NCBI GenBank assembly: GCA_000961595.1
Contig: LADO01000013.1
Coordinates: 35,309-99,308, forward strand
DNA from: Peptococcaceae bacterium BRH_c4b
GTDB lineage: Bacteria; Bacillota; Desulfotomaculia; Desulfotomaculales; Desulfocucumaceae
Reading direction: 5' to 3'
DNA length: 64,000 bases
The position numbers and the translations under genes were made by a program. This document shows, piece by piece, positions 1-7,463 of the stretch. The notes beneath the pieces were generated by a model, which searched no databases, was not told the DNA's origin, and worked only from the letters and a program-made list of their open reading frames with translations. Each line of letters opens with the position of its first letter. The stretch's first letter is position 1.

Positions 1-2
1 CC

Positions 3-599
3 TTGTCAACAGGAAAGAAAATTTCTCTACGGGTGCGCAACTTCAACAGCGCCAAATTGAAAGTCAATGATGTGGAGGGTAACCCCATCGAAATAGCCGC
101 TGTGGTGGTGTTTAAGGTTGTCGATTCGGCCAAGGCATTGTTTGATGTGGAAAACTACGAGCAGTTTGTGGAGATACAAAGCGAAACAGCACTTCGTCAT
201 GTGGCCACCAAATACCCTTACGACAGATTTGAGGAAGAGGGCTACTCCCTGCGGGGCAATGCTGAGGAAGTGGCTGCCGAACTGGCCAGGGAGCTTCAGA
301 CCCGTCTGGCGCTGGCGGGGGTGGAGGTTATGGAGGCCCGTCTAACCCATCTGGCTTATGCTACCGAAATTGCCAGTGCCATGCTGCAGCGCCAGCAGGC
401 TTCAGCCATAGTATCCGCCCGCCAGAAAATTGTTGAGGGGGCCGTTGGTATGGCACAAATGGCTATAGCCAAGCTGCAGCAGGAAGGTGTGGTGGAACTG
501 GATGAAGAACGCAAGGTGGCAATGATCAATAACCTTATGGTGGCCATTGTTTCCGACCGGGCCGCCCAGCCGGTTATTAACACAGGAAGTCTTTACTAA
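3..599 (+). CDS. SPFH/band 7 domain protein, 5' truncated by window edge
   Basis: This is the C-terminal ~198 residues of a stomatin/prohibitin-like (SPFH) protein; the reading frame is open to the window edge, so the start lies outside. Seen: the SPFH beta-strand pattern with the segment [20 protein letters not shown], then the typical helical stretch rich in Ala/Glu/Arg ([20 protein letters not shown]) and a tail ending in VNTGSLY. Family knowledge: such proteins form membrane-anchored oligomeric scaffolds in membrane microdomains. The stop is 3 bases before the next gene's GTG, so the two genes are probably co-transcribed. The exact substrate or partner is unknown. Confidence 0.85.
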   Translation: MSTGKKISLRVRNFNSAKLKVNDVEGNPIEIAAVVVFKVVDSAKALFDVENYEQFVEIQSETALRHVATKYPYDRFEEEGYSLRGNAEEVAAELARELQTRLALAGVEVMEARLTHLAYATEIASAMLQRQQASAIVSARQKIVEGAVGMAQMAIAKLQQEGVVELDEERKVAMINNLMVAIVSDRAAQPVINTGSLY

Positions 600-602
600 C
601 AG

Positions 603-806
603 GTGCCGGCGATGCCTGTAAAGAAAAGCTTTCCACTACGCATAGATCCCAAACTTCACGAAGCTCTGGAACGCTGGGCAGCCGATGAGCTAAGGAGCGT
701 CAATGCTCATATCGAATTTTTATTGCGGGAAGCCGCCAGAAAGGCGGGACGTCTTTGTGCAGGGCCAGAAGACCGTGCGGAAAAAGGCATGCAAGAGGAT
801 AAGTGA
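603..806 (+). CDS. Small ribbon-helix-helix (Arc-like) protein
   Basis: A 67-residue protein that starts at GTG 603, or at ATG 612 ([10 protein letters not shown]). The core [18 protein letters not shown] followed by [19 protein letters not shown] matches the Arc/MetJ-type ribbon-helix-helix fold (short strand, two helices, 'RS.NA.IE.LL' motif), so DNA binding is likely. It directly follows the SPFH gene and is closed off by a strong terminator, so both probably form the end of one operon. In other Firmicutes a similar Arc-like gene sits next to SPFH genes; I infer a conserved pair, not a toxin-antitoxin module, because no toxin-like neighbour is present. Confidence 0.75.
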   Translation: MPAMPVKKSFPLRIDPKLHEALERWAADELRSVNAHIEFLLREAARKAGRLCAGPEDRAEKGMQEDK

Positions 807-816
807 TCATATAACC

Positions 817-860
817 AATAAGCGTTAGTACTGCGCATGCAGTACTAACGCTTATTTTTA
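817..860 (+). terminator. Rho-independent terminator (18-bp perfect stem)
   Basis: Arms 817-834 and 839-856 are perfect reverse complements around a GCAT loop, followed by TTTTA. It ends the SPFH/RHH operon. The stem is unusually long and fully paired, so it may also work on the opposite strand. Bases 861-1085 hold nothing recognisable. Confidence 0.85.
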
Positions 861-1088
861 AGGAAAAATTTCCGTACACCTCAATGTGATAGCTATTATG
901 TATAGCTAGTAAGTAGTGTTGAGGATTTTCGTAAGGAGCAGAGTAAACTGTTGTGTGATGTTGAAAATATAGACTGAAAGACGTAATAATATATTTATTT
1001 TACTTCGAATGCAGCAATCGAGATGTTGTGCAATAAGCCGGACTGTACTATTAAAATATGCCATAATTTACAAAACCACTAATTGCCT

Positions 1089-1118
1089 TTGACATGTATG
1101 TGGTTTATGCTATATAAT
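1089..1118 (+). promoter_or_regulatory. SigA-type promoter of the cortex-hydrolase-like gene
   Basis: TTGACA at 1089-1094 and TATAAT at 1113-1118 with an 18-base spacer, both perfect consensus boxes, 37 bases before the ATG at 1156. Such a vegetative promoter is unexpected for a strictly sporulation-specific SleB protein. Confidence 0.75.
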
Positions 1119-1155
1119 ACGAAAGCCACGGTAAGCCAATGAAGGAGTTGATACT

Positions 1156-1938
1156 ATGGCTTTTTTTATTTTTAAACAATTGACAGGCTATAAAAAGAAA
1201 CTGTTAAATCTGTGTAGCGTGCTTAACAACAAAATTAATATGTTGATTTGCAATGCGAAAGTAAAAGGATTAAGAAATTACTTCTCTTTCACCAGGGAAG
1301 ACCTGAATTTAAACATGCTTGTTAAGACCATAAGGAAATATCCTGTTCATCTTGCTACTGCCCTGGCGCTGGTTACGGGGATTGCCCTGGCCGGTTATGC
1401 GGTGGCCGGTGCAGGTTCCCCTGCGGAAAAAAAGCAGGTGGCTACATCGGAGATGAGCAATGGCAAGGTTGAAAACAGTACGGCGGAAAGAAATTCATTG
1501 ATTTTTAACCGTGGCGTTTCGCCATCTGATATTAACCGGTCTCGCAGTTACCAGGCAGGAAGCCATATTTCAAGGGGCTGGATTAACCGCAATGACATGC
1601 ACCTGTTGGCCATGGTGATTGAGGGGGAGGCGGCAGACGAGCCGGTGACGGGTAAAGTTGCCGTAGGGGCGGTAATCCTCAACCGGACAGAATCCGGTGA
1701 CTTTCCCCGCAATGTGAGAAATGTTGTTTATCAGCCCTGGGCTTTTGAATCCGTCATGAACGGGCAATACACGCGGCCTTTGAGCAATGATTCTATAAGG
1801 GCGGCCAACATGGCTGTCAACGGATGGGATCCCTCCGGCGGCGCTCTGTATTTCTGGAATCCGGTTACCGCCAAAAGTAAATGGGTGTGGCAAAAGCCCA
1901 TTACTTTGCAAATAGGCAAGCATGTGTTTGCAAAATAG
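1156..1938 (+). CDS. SleB-type cell-wall hydrolase (Hydrolase_2 domain)
   Basis: A 260-residue protein with a good RBS (AAGGAG) before ATG 1156. A positively charged N-terminus leads to one membrane segment/signal anchor at about residues 58-82 (HLATALALVTGIALAGYAVA). After a linker, residues ~145-258 form a Hydrolase_2 domain: HLLAMVIEGEAADEP carries the conserved catalytic-type Glu, followed by VGAVILNRTESGDFP and the C-terminal pattern ending ITLQIGKHVF. Family knowledge: these are peptidoglycan lytic enzymes of the spore-cortex SleB/CwlJ type. There is no N-terminal peptidoglycan-binding repeat as in true SleB, and the promoter looks vegetative, so a role in growth-phase wall turnover is equally possible. 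Confidence 0.88.
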   Translation: MAFFIFKQLTGYKKKLLNLCSVLNNKINMLICNAKVKGLRNYFSFTREDLNLNMLVKTIRKYPVHLATALALVTGIALAGYAVAGAGSPAEKKQVATSEMSNGKVENSTAERNSLIFNRGVSPSDINRSRSYQAGSHISRGWINRNDMHLLAMVIEGEAADEPVTGKVAVGAVILNRTESGDFPRNVRNVVYQPWAFESVMNGQYTRPLSNDSIRAANMAVNGWDPSGGALYFWNPVTAKSKWVWQKPITLQIGKHVFAK

Positions 1939-2036
1939 CGTCCCCGCATGGCCTATTGATTGTGGTTATGGCCCGGAGGCATTAAGCCACCGGGCCATAC
2001 ACTGTAAATGCCTGGAATGTAACGCCCACTGTCGGT

Positions 2037-2230
2037 TTTATCTCGCTAACAGCCTGTAAGACCCCGTTCTCGAGGGTCGGGGATCAACAGGCTGTAAAGC
2101 TCGTTTAGTTGGGGACATTCCTCTGACACTAGATTCAGGCTCCAAAAAGAGGTGTGTCCCCATACCTTTATGTTCGCTCTAAGGGTTCGGTAGGGGAATA
2201 ACCCCTTCCGAACCCAAGGCTTACTTATAT
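2037..2230. repeat. Modular interspersed repeat, copy R1 (full, with nested palindrome)
   Basis: The left module 2037-2103 starts TTTATCTCGCTAACAGCCTG and forms a hairpin (ACAGCCTGT 2049-2057 with ACAGGCTGT 2087-2095, inner CCCCG/CGGGG). The right module 2171-2230 contains GGGTTCGGTAGGGG paired with CCCCTTCCGAACCC and ends CTTATAT. The middle (about 2108-2163) is a second palindromic element, TGGGGACATTCCTCT against AGAGGTGTGTCCCCA (13 of 15 paired). Further copies lie at 7410, 38338, 44911 and 52257. Confidence 0.85.
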
Positions 2231-2298
2231 GCCATTGACATTTATAATATGGTGATGTTACATTTGTTTTTAACGTTACTGAACGGCGGGGGATTACA

Positions 2299-2511
2299 AT
2301 GCAGATGCAACTCGTAGTGGTTGATAAAGATAAGTGCAGGCCCGGGGTATGTGAAAACGGCGTGTGCATCGCTACATATTCATGCAACTGGAAGGTGCTG
2401 GAGCAGCATAAACCGTATGATTTGCCCGTCATCAATCTTTCCCGCTGTCTGGGATGCGCCCGCTGTACCTCTATCTGCCCGCTGGGGGCGCTGCAGGTAG
2501 TTGACAGGTGA
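2299..2511 (+). CDS. Small ferredoxin-like Fe-S protein
   Basis: A 70-residue cytoplasmic protein. The C-terminal half has a perfect [4Fe-4S] motif at C50, C53, C56 and C60 followed by Pro (CLGCARCTSICP). The N-terminal half has C13, C18, C23 and C29 (CX4CX4CX5C), reminiscent of the unusual first cluster motif of ABCE1/RLI ('DKDKCRP..C'), not of a standard 2[4Fe-4S] ferredoxin. It overlaps no confident partner; the NUDIX gene follows 25 bases downstream. Its electron donor and acceptor cannot be read from context. The start ATG 2299 follows a GGCGGGGG stretch. Confidence 0.8.
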   Translation: MQMQLVVVDKDKCRPGVCENGVCIATYSCNWKVLEQHKPYDLPVINLSRCLGCARCTSICPLGALQVVDR

Positions 2512-2536
2512 ATCTACTAACGGGGTTGTGTTAATA

Positions 2537-3028
2537 ATGACTCAACGTTTTCACTTTTGCCCTAAATGCGGAGGGAAACTGGAGAATAAAAGTTACCGGG
2601 AGAGGCGAAGGCTGACCTGCAATCGGTGCGGCTACATATTTTATGAAAATCCGGTGGTGGGGGTAGCCGCCGTGGTATTCGACCGGGTAGGACGGATTCT
2701 GCTGGGCAGGCGCAAAAGCAGTTACGCCGGACTGTGGTGCATACCCTGCGGCTATGTGGAGTATGATGAAGACGTTTATGATGCGGTGGTGCGGGAATTC
2801 AAGGAAGAAACAAACCTGGATATCAGGGTAACAGGGATTTTGGCGGTGCATTCAAATTTTCACAATCCCGAGGCGCATAGCGTGGGTATATGGTTTAAGG
2901 CTGAAATTACAGGTGGAGAACTGAGGGCGCAGTCAGACCTGGACAGGGTTGGTTTCTTTGACCTGAAAGACCCGCCTCCCCTGGCCTTTCCAACGGATGA
3001 AACGGTAATCAGCAATTTCACGAGATAA
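2537..3028 (+). CDS. NUDIX hydrolase with N-terminal zinc ribbon
   Basis: About 163 residues from ATG 2537 (MTQRFHFCPKCGG). Residues ~8-36 form a zinc ribbon (CPKC...CNRCGY). The NUDIX box is GYVEYDEDVYDAVV plus REFKEETNLD (GX5EX7REXXEEXG pattern, final Gly replaced by Asn), around residues 70-95. Family knowledge: NudC/YjaD-like zinc-ribbon NUDIX enzymes cleave nucleoside-diphosphate derivatives such as NADH or ADP-ribose; the exact substrate is not predictable. An in-frame TTG at 2501 would overlap the ferredoxin gene and is less likely as start. Confidence 0.88.
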   Translation: MTQRFHFCPKCGGKLENKSYRERRRLTCNRCGYIFYENPVVGVAAVVFDRVGRILLGRRKSSYAGLWCIPCGYVEYDEDVYDAVVREFKEETNLDIRVTGILAVHSNFHNPEAHSVGIWFKAEITGGELRAQSDLDRVGFFDLKDPPPLAFPTDETVISNFTR

Positions 3029-3088
3029 AGGGTCAGGTAAATGAAATCACCCCGGGTGCCAGGCGTGCTTCCCCGGGGTGTTCCGTTA

Positions 3089-4558
3089 TTAGCGGATATT
3101 TTTGTGTGGTGACATTTGCAGGCCCGCTGCCAGGTGATCCACGAATTGCCGGGCCGTCCGCCCGGAGCGGCCATTGTGCCACATTTCCCAGTGCAGGGCC
3201 AGGCGGTGCAATTCATTCTGATCTATTGGCAATTCCAGCCGGGCTGCCAGTCGGTCTACAATATGCAGGTAGCCCTTCTGGTCGGGGGTGGAGAATATCA
3301 CCGTCAGGCCGAACCGGTCGGCCAGGGAAAGTTTTTCCTGCATGCTGTCCCCCGCATGCACTTCGTCCCCCCGGCGTTCCGAGAAGGTTTCCTTGATCAG
3401 GTGATGCCGGTTTGAGGTGACATAAATCAGCACGTTGTCCGGCTTCACTTCCAGACCGCCTTCCAGCACGGCCTTCAGTGTTTTGTATTCCTGTTCTGTT
3501 TCCTCAAAGGAAAGATCATCGATGAATATGATAAATTTGTGCCGGTATCCGGCCAGGAGTCTCATGACTACAGGGAGATCGCCCAGATCCGGCTTGGCTA
3601 GCTCCACCAGGCGCAGTCCCCGGCCTATATAGGTGTGCGCCAGGGCTTTTACCGTGGAGGATTTGCCCGAGCCCCGGTCACCATAAAGTAGCATATTGCT
3701 GGCTGGATAATCCGCGAGGAAGCGTTCCGTGTTTTCCAGAATCAATTCGTGTTCCGCGGACAGCCCGATAAGTTGTTCCAGGCGAATGGGGTCCGGTCTC
3801 GAAATGCCTTGCAGGCTGCCGCCTCCGGTCCCCCTTTGCCACCGGAATGATGGGTAGCTGCTAAAAAGCCCGTAACCGAATTGATGGTAATAACCGGCAA
3901 GGGGTTCTACCACATCTGACCAGGACTCCGCCCGGAGCAGGAGGTCTTTAATCTCCCGCTGGCGGGTTTGCAGCCAGGCGCCCGAGGTGCCGGCATCAGG
4001 CTGAGAGCAGCTGCTAGCCGATTCTTCTGTGCTATTCTTTTCCCATTCCGGCCATGTAAATGGTGTAAAGGGATCGAAAGGGTATTGCCCGCTGCAGGCA
4101 AACGGGCTGCCGGGCCCGGGCTGAAGCTCCCCAGGAATTGGGTCTTTGGTGGGTAATATTTTCTCAAACACTTTTTCGGCTGCATGCTTAAACAGTGACG
4201 AGCCGAGGGTTGCTAATTCTTGTAGAATAATCAGATCCCTTGCCGCCAACTCCTTTACCTTCCTGCTGATCCCTTTCGGGCCGGCTGTGGCCGCTTGCCG
4301 GGTGAAGAAGTTGTCGTCCTCCAGTATTAAATCAGCCATGCATGCGGGCCAGTTGTTTTCCACTGCCAGGGCGCAGAAATTATGATAGCTTTTGATAATT
4401 TTTTGTGTGGTGGATTGCCTGTCCGTAAAAGTATGTAGTAGATCCTGCAGCGATAAAAAAACCTCTTTATGCTGGAGGTTTTTGTAGATAATCAGGGAAT
4501 CTCCCAGCAGGGCCAGCGTTTCCATTTCCTTGTGTGTGTAGTTGTAGTTGCTGTTCAT
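3089..4558 (-). CDS. DUF815-family AAA+ ATPase
   Basis: A 489-residue cytoplasmic protein. The C-terminal half carries Walker A (LLYGDRGSGKSSTVKALA) and Walker B (KFIIFIDDLSFEE), followed by NVLIYVTSNRRHLIKETFSE-like sequence and SLADRFGLTVIF, the signature of DUF815. The N-terminal ~190 residues are helical and not conserved. Family knowledge: a widespread, biochemically uncharacterised P-loop ATPase of bacteria, related to AAA+ loaders. It stands alone, facing the NUDIX gene convergently. A weak GGGAGC RBS lies about 10 bases before the ATG. Confidence 0.88.
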   Translation of the reverse strand: MNSNYNYTHKEMETLALLGDSLIIYKNLQHKEVFLSLQDLLHTFTDRQSTTQKIIKSYHNFCALAVENNWPACMADLILEDDNFFTRQAATAGPKGISRKVKELAARDLIILQELATLGSSLFKHAAEKVFEKILPTKDPIPGELQPGPGSPFACSGQYPFDPFTPFTWPEWEKNSTEESASSCSQPDAGTSGAWLQTRQREIKDLLLRAESWSDVVEPLAGYYHQFGYGLFSSYPSFRWQRGTGGGSLQGISRPDPIRLEQLIGLSAEHELILENTERFLADYPASNMLLYGDRGSGKSSTVKALAHTYIGRGLRLVELAKPDLGDLPVVMRLLAGYRHKFIIFIDDLSFEETEQEYKTLKAVLEGGLEVKPDNVLIYVTSNRHHLIKETFSERRGDEVHAGDSMQEKLSLADRFGLTVIFSTPDQKGYLHIVDRLAARLELPIDQNELHRLALHWEMWHNGRSGRTARQFVDHLAAGLQMSPHKNIR

Positions 4559-4776
4559 ACCAAATTTTTGCTCCCGGTTATTTTTTTGCCCTTATATACT
4601 ACATCAAAGGCCAGGCTTATTCAATAAGCTCAAGTATTTTATGGGCGTAGAAACGGTAGCCTTGATTTATGTTTACGCCTTTTTTACTTACAGGGAATCA
4701 GCGGACTGCATTAACGACCTCGCCGGCTCTGCTGATGTCTAGATTGTGCCATGAAAGGGATAACCCAGGGGAGTTT

Positions 4777-6192
4777 TTAAATGAGTGAAGTGGTTATTTG
4801 AACACGGTTGCGGCCATCCTCCTTGGCCCGGTAAAGGGCCCGGTCAGCCATAGCTATTAGTTTTTCCGGTAATAAGTCAGGATTGGGAGTCAAGGTGGCC
4901 ACGCCCAGGCTTATGGTGACGTAGCTGCAGGTATCCAGGCACGCACTGGAAATCATTAACGCCTCCACCCCGGCACGCAGTGTTTCGGCAACCACCGCGG
5001 CGCCATCGATATCAGTGCCCGGTAAAACAACGACGAACTCTTCGCCTCCGTAACGGGCCACCAGATCCCTATGCCGTTTGATTGAGTTATTCAGGACGGA
5101 TGCCACATTTTTCAAGCAGTTGTCCCCTTTTAGGTGACCGTACGAGTCGTTATATTTTTTAAAATAATCGATATCGCAAAGAATCAGCGAAAGCTGGGTT
5201 GTACTGCGCAGGGCACGGTACCACTCGCGATTGAAATATTCATCAAAAAACCGGCGGTTTGGAATACCTGTCAACCCGTCCAGATAAGACAGACGTTGCA
5301 ACTCCCTTTCCTCACGCCTGTATTCAGTAATTTTATGTTTAATTTGCTGGTCATATTGCTGTAATTTGTTCTTTGTCTGGTTGGATTCCCGTAGCAGATC
5401 CCGGTACGGTTCCTTCAGAGTTGTATTAACTACTATTCTAAACAGCCAGTAGGCGGACACAAGTTTTAAAAAGTGACCAGATATGGCCGTCAGGCTGTCG
5501 TCAAACAATAAGAAAAACCGGGAGGCCGCCGTTAATGACAGGAAAGCAAACATTGAGTGAAGCAGGCGGGGGTTAGCCTGCTTATTGTTTTTTATCAGCA
5601 GTGGTATGGCTAATGTCAACAACAAAAAAATTAACAAGTTGCTTTCTTTATATAAATAGGGGGATACGGTTCCCGAGGCGAAAAAAAACGGCCAACTCTT
5701 CCCAAAATAAATGTCCGCCATGGCCATGGCGGAAACAATCAGGTAAAAACTGAATACCACACCCGGTTTTATTTTTTTGTGTAGAAATACTGGTGCCAGC
5801 AGTAGCGACAGGCTTTCCATATATCCGGCTACATTTATGCCCTTTAACTGAAGGTTGGCCGGATTAATGGGCAATAGATCCATTTTGCCCGTAGCGATGG
5901 TATGTAAAAATTCGAATCCTGCCACGAAACCGTAGCAGATGCCCAGAAACATAAGGTAGTCATTCCTGGCGATGTGGTAGGTATTCAAAGCCATTATAAA
6001 AACACCAAACATAAGGAAAATACGCAGGAATTCCGCCATGCCGTGAAAAAAAAGGTAGTCCGCCCGGGCGATGCAGGCGGCAGGCACGGCAAACAGAATA
6101 AACATAATAACGTTATTAACGATTTGACCGGCATCCAAAAAAGAGCCGGTTCTTGGCAGTTCCCTTTCTATGTATCTTTCCCGCATTTTCAT
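4777..6192 (-). CDS. MASE3-GGDEF diguanylate cyclase
   Basis: A 471-residue membrane enzyme. Residues ~25-265 form a multi-span MASE3 sensor domain (FFHGMAEFLRIF..., FLGICYGFVAGFEFLHT, GYMESLSLLLAPVF). A short coiled coil leads to a GGDEF domain with intact active site YGGEEF near residue 380 and, five residues upstream of it, an RxxD product-inhibition (I) site (RHRD). It should therefore make c-di-GMP with feedback inhibition. The second Met (six bases in) has better RBS spacing (GGGAGAGG). Orphan gene; the ligand sensed by MASE3 is unknown. Confidence 0.92.
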   Translation of the reverse strand: MKMRERYIERELPRTGSFLDAGQIVNNVIMFILFAVPAACIARADYLFFHGMAEFLRIFLMFGVFIMALNTYHIARNDYLMFLGICYGFVAGFEFLHTIATGKMDLLPINPANLQLKGINVAGYMESLSLLLAPVFLHKKIKPGVVFSFYLIVSAMAMADIYFGKSWPFFFASGTVSPYLYKESNLLIFLLLTLAIPLLIKNNKQANPRLLHSMFAFLSLTAASRFFLLFDDSLTAISGHFLKLVSAYWLFRIVVNTTLKEPYRDLLRESNQTKNKLQQYDQQIKHKITEYRREERELQRLSYLDGLTGIPNRRFFDEYFNREWYRALRSTTQLSLILCDIDYFKKYNDSYGHLKGDNCLKNVASVLNNSIKRHRDLVARYGGEEFVVVLPGTDIDGAAVVAETLRAGVEALMISSACLDTCSYVTISLGVATLTPNPDLLPEKLIAMADRALYRAKEDGRNRVQITTSLI

Positions 6193-6368
6193 TTGGCCTC
6201 TCCCGTTCAGATACCCCGGACAAAATTAAAATTATTTTCAACTTTCAACACGTATTAAAAAAATCCTTTAATGTAACATTTTAATCATATATGTAAATAT
6301 GTGTTAGGTGAGTTCCGGCCAGGCCAGTGGAAAAATAAGAAAGGATTTTAAGATTACTATATAAGGTT

Positions 6369-7049
6369 TTATTCAATTAAAGGTAGGATGATTAGTATGC
6401 CGGCGTTGCCCGCAGAGTGCGCGAGCACCGCGCCTGGCAGGCCAAATTTTAGATAAGAGAAACTGTAAACCAGGCTTGAAAAGAAATAGATCGGGAATAC
6501 CAGCAGCCCTGGCCTGTGCGCCAGGGTGAAAAGTACCGATATAACAGCAATGGCAGTAAAAATAAGCAATTGCCGAAGTCTTACGGGAATAACTGGAGAT
6601 GCTGTTACCATTCCGCTTATCCTGCCCAGGAGAACGTGACGGAAGAAAAATTCCTCCAATAACGGTGATGTAATAACAGCCAACACCCTGTATATCCACG
6701 CATCTATTGTTGTAGTGCTGACTGGCATTTTTAGCTGATTATAGCCGGGTGTTGCCATAAAACCATGTTTTGCAACCACTGTCAGATAGTATACATTTAT
6801 AATACTTACTGCAGCCCCGGTAAGAATGCATATTAATACTGTACGGAGGCCAAATTTGTCAGAACCGCCGTCAAAATCTTTGTGTAGAAAAGGGAAAAAC
6901 GCCACCAGCAGTCCCACCAGAGCTGCCTGGCCCATAAAGAGTTCAAAAGTTGCTTTGTCGTTGACCAGTTTGCTAAATATTAAATAGCAGACGATTATAA
7001 AAACATAGAAAAAAAGAAAACGTTCAAAAATTAGCCGATATTTCATCAT
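6369..7049 (-). CDS. CPBP (Rce1-like) intramembrane protease
   Basis: A 226-residue polytopic membrane protein. The family motifs are present: EEFFFRHVLLGRI (EExxxR) near residue 140, FTLAHRPG (motif 2) and LAHSAGNAG (motif 3), all within predicted membrane segments. Family knowledge: CPBP/Abi proteins are glutamate-type intramembrane proteases, often linked to bacteriocin immunity or protein maturation. No bacteriocin gene is visible nearby. The start uses one of two adjacent ATG codons (ATGATG). Confidence 0.88.
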   Translation of the reverse strand: MMKYRLIFERFLFFYVFIIVCYLIFSKLVNDKATFELFMGQAALVGLLVAFFPFLHKDFDGGSDKFGLRTVLICILTGAAVSIINVYYLTVVAKHGFMATPGYNQLKMPVSTTTIDAWIYRVLAVITSPLLEEFFFRHVLLGRISGMVTASPVIPVRLRQLLIFTAIAVISVLFTLAHRPGLLVFPIYFFSSLVYSFSYLKFGLPGAVLAHSAGNAGILIILPLIE

Positions 7050-7112
7050 GCATTTTTACTCATTGAAAACTTCCTCTACGTGTTTTCTCGTAACATTTTA
7101 TGATAACTTTAT

Positions 7113-7385
7113 TTATTTTACTTTTTTATCCACGTTGTAGATGAAGACAAGTACTTCTGCCACCATACTGTAAAGTTCGGGGGGGATTTCCGAGCCCACG
7201 TCCACGTATGAAAGCATGTCCACCAGGGTAGGGTCCTTATGGACCGGCACTTCGTGATCCCGGGCCAGTTCCAGCATGCGCTCGGCCATACGTCCTTTGC
7301 CAGACGCTACCACTTTGGGGGCGTCGTCTTTTTTTTCTTCGTAGCGGAGAGCCACTGCCTTTTTAATTTTTTCTTCCTGCTTCAA
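7113..7385 (-). CDS. FlhB C-terminal-domain-like protein (YlqH/FlhX type)
   Basis: A 90-residue stand-alone copy of the cytoplasmic FlhB/EscU domain: KKAVALRYEEKKDDAPKVVA, then AERMLELARDHEVPVHKDP and VGSEIPPELYSMVAEVLVFI. The autocleavage NPTH motif of FlhB is absent (ASGKGR at this point). It starts at TTG 7385 with an upstream AAGGGG. It is downstream of the FliK-like gene in the same direction, as in the ylqG-ylqH pair of Bacillus. A partial copy (R2) of the window's modular repeat separates the two genes. Family knowledge: orphan FlhB-C proteins may substitute in the export specificity switch. Confidence 0.87.
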   Translation of the reverse strand: MKQEEKIKKAVALRYEEKKDDAPKVVASGKGRMAERMLELARDHEVPVHKDPTLVDMLSYVDVGSEIPPELYSMVAEVLVFIYNVDKKVK

Positions 7386-7409
7386 AATTATGATACCCCT
7401 TCCGGGTCC

Positions 7410-7463
7410 TTTATCTTGCTAACAGTCTGTAAGACTCCGTCCTCGAAGGTCAGGGATCAACAC
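7410..7463. repeat. Modular interspersed repeat, copy R2 (left module only, diverged)
   Basis: TTTATCTTGCTAACAGTCTG onwards matches the left module of R1 with several substitutions, ending at GATCAACAC. It lies exactly between the stop of the FliK-like gene and the start of the FlhB-C gene, inside what should be one operon. Confidence 0.75.

Noticed and set aside
603..806. Ribbon-helix-helix gene considered as an antitoxin
   Set aside because: There is no toxin-like gene on either side; it follows the SPFH gene and ends at a terminator.
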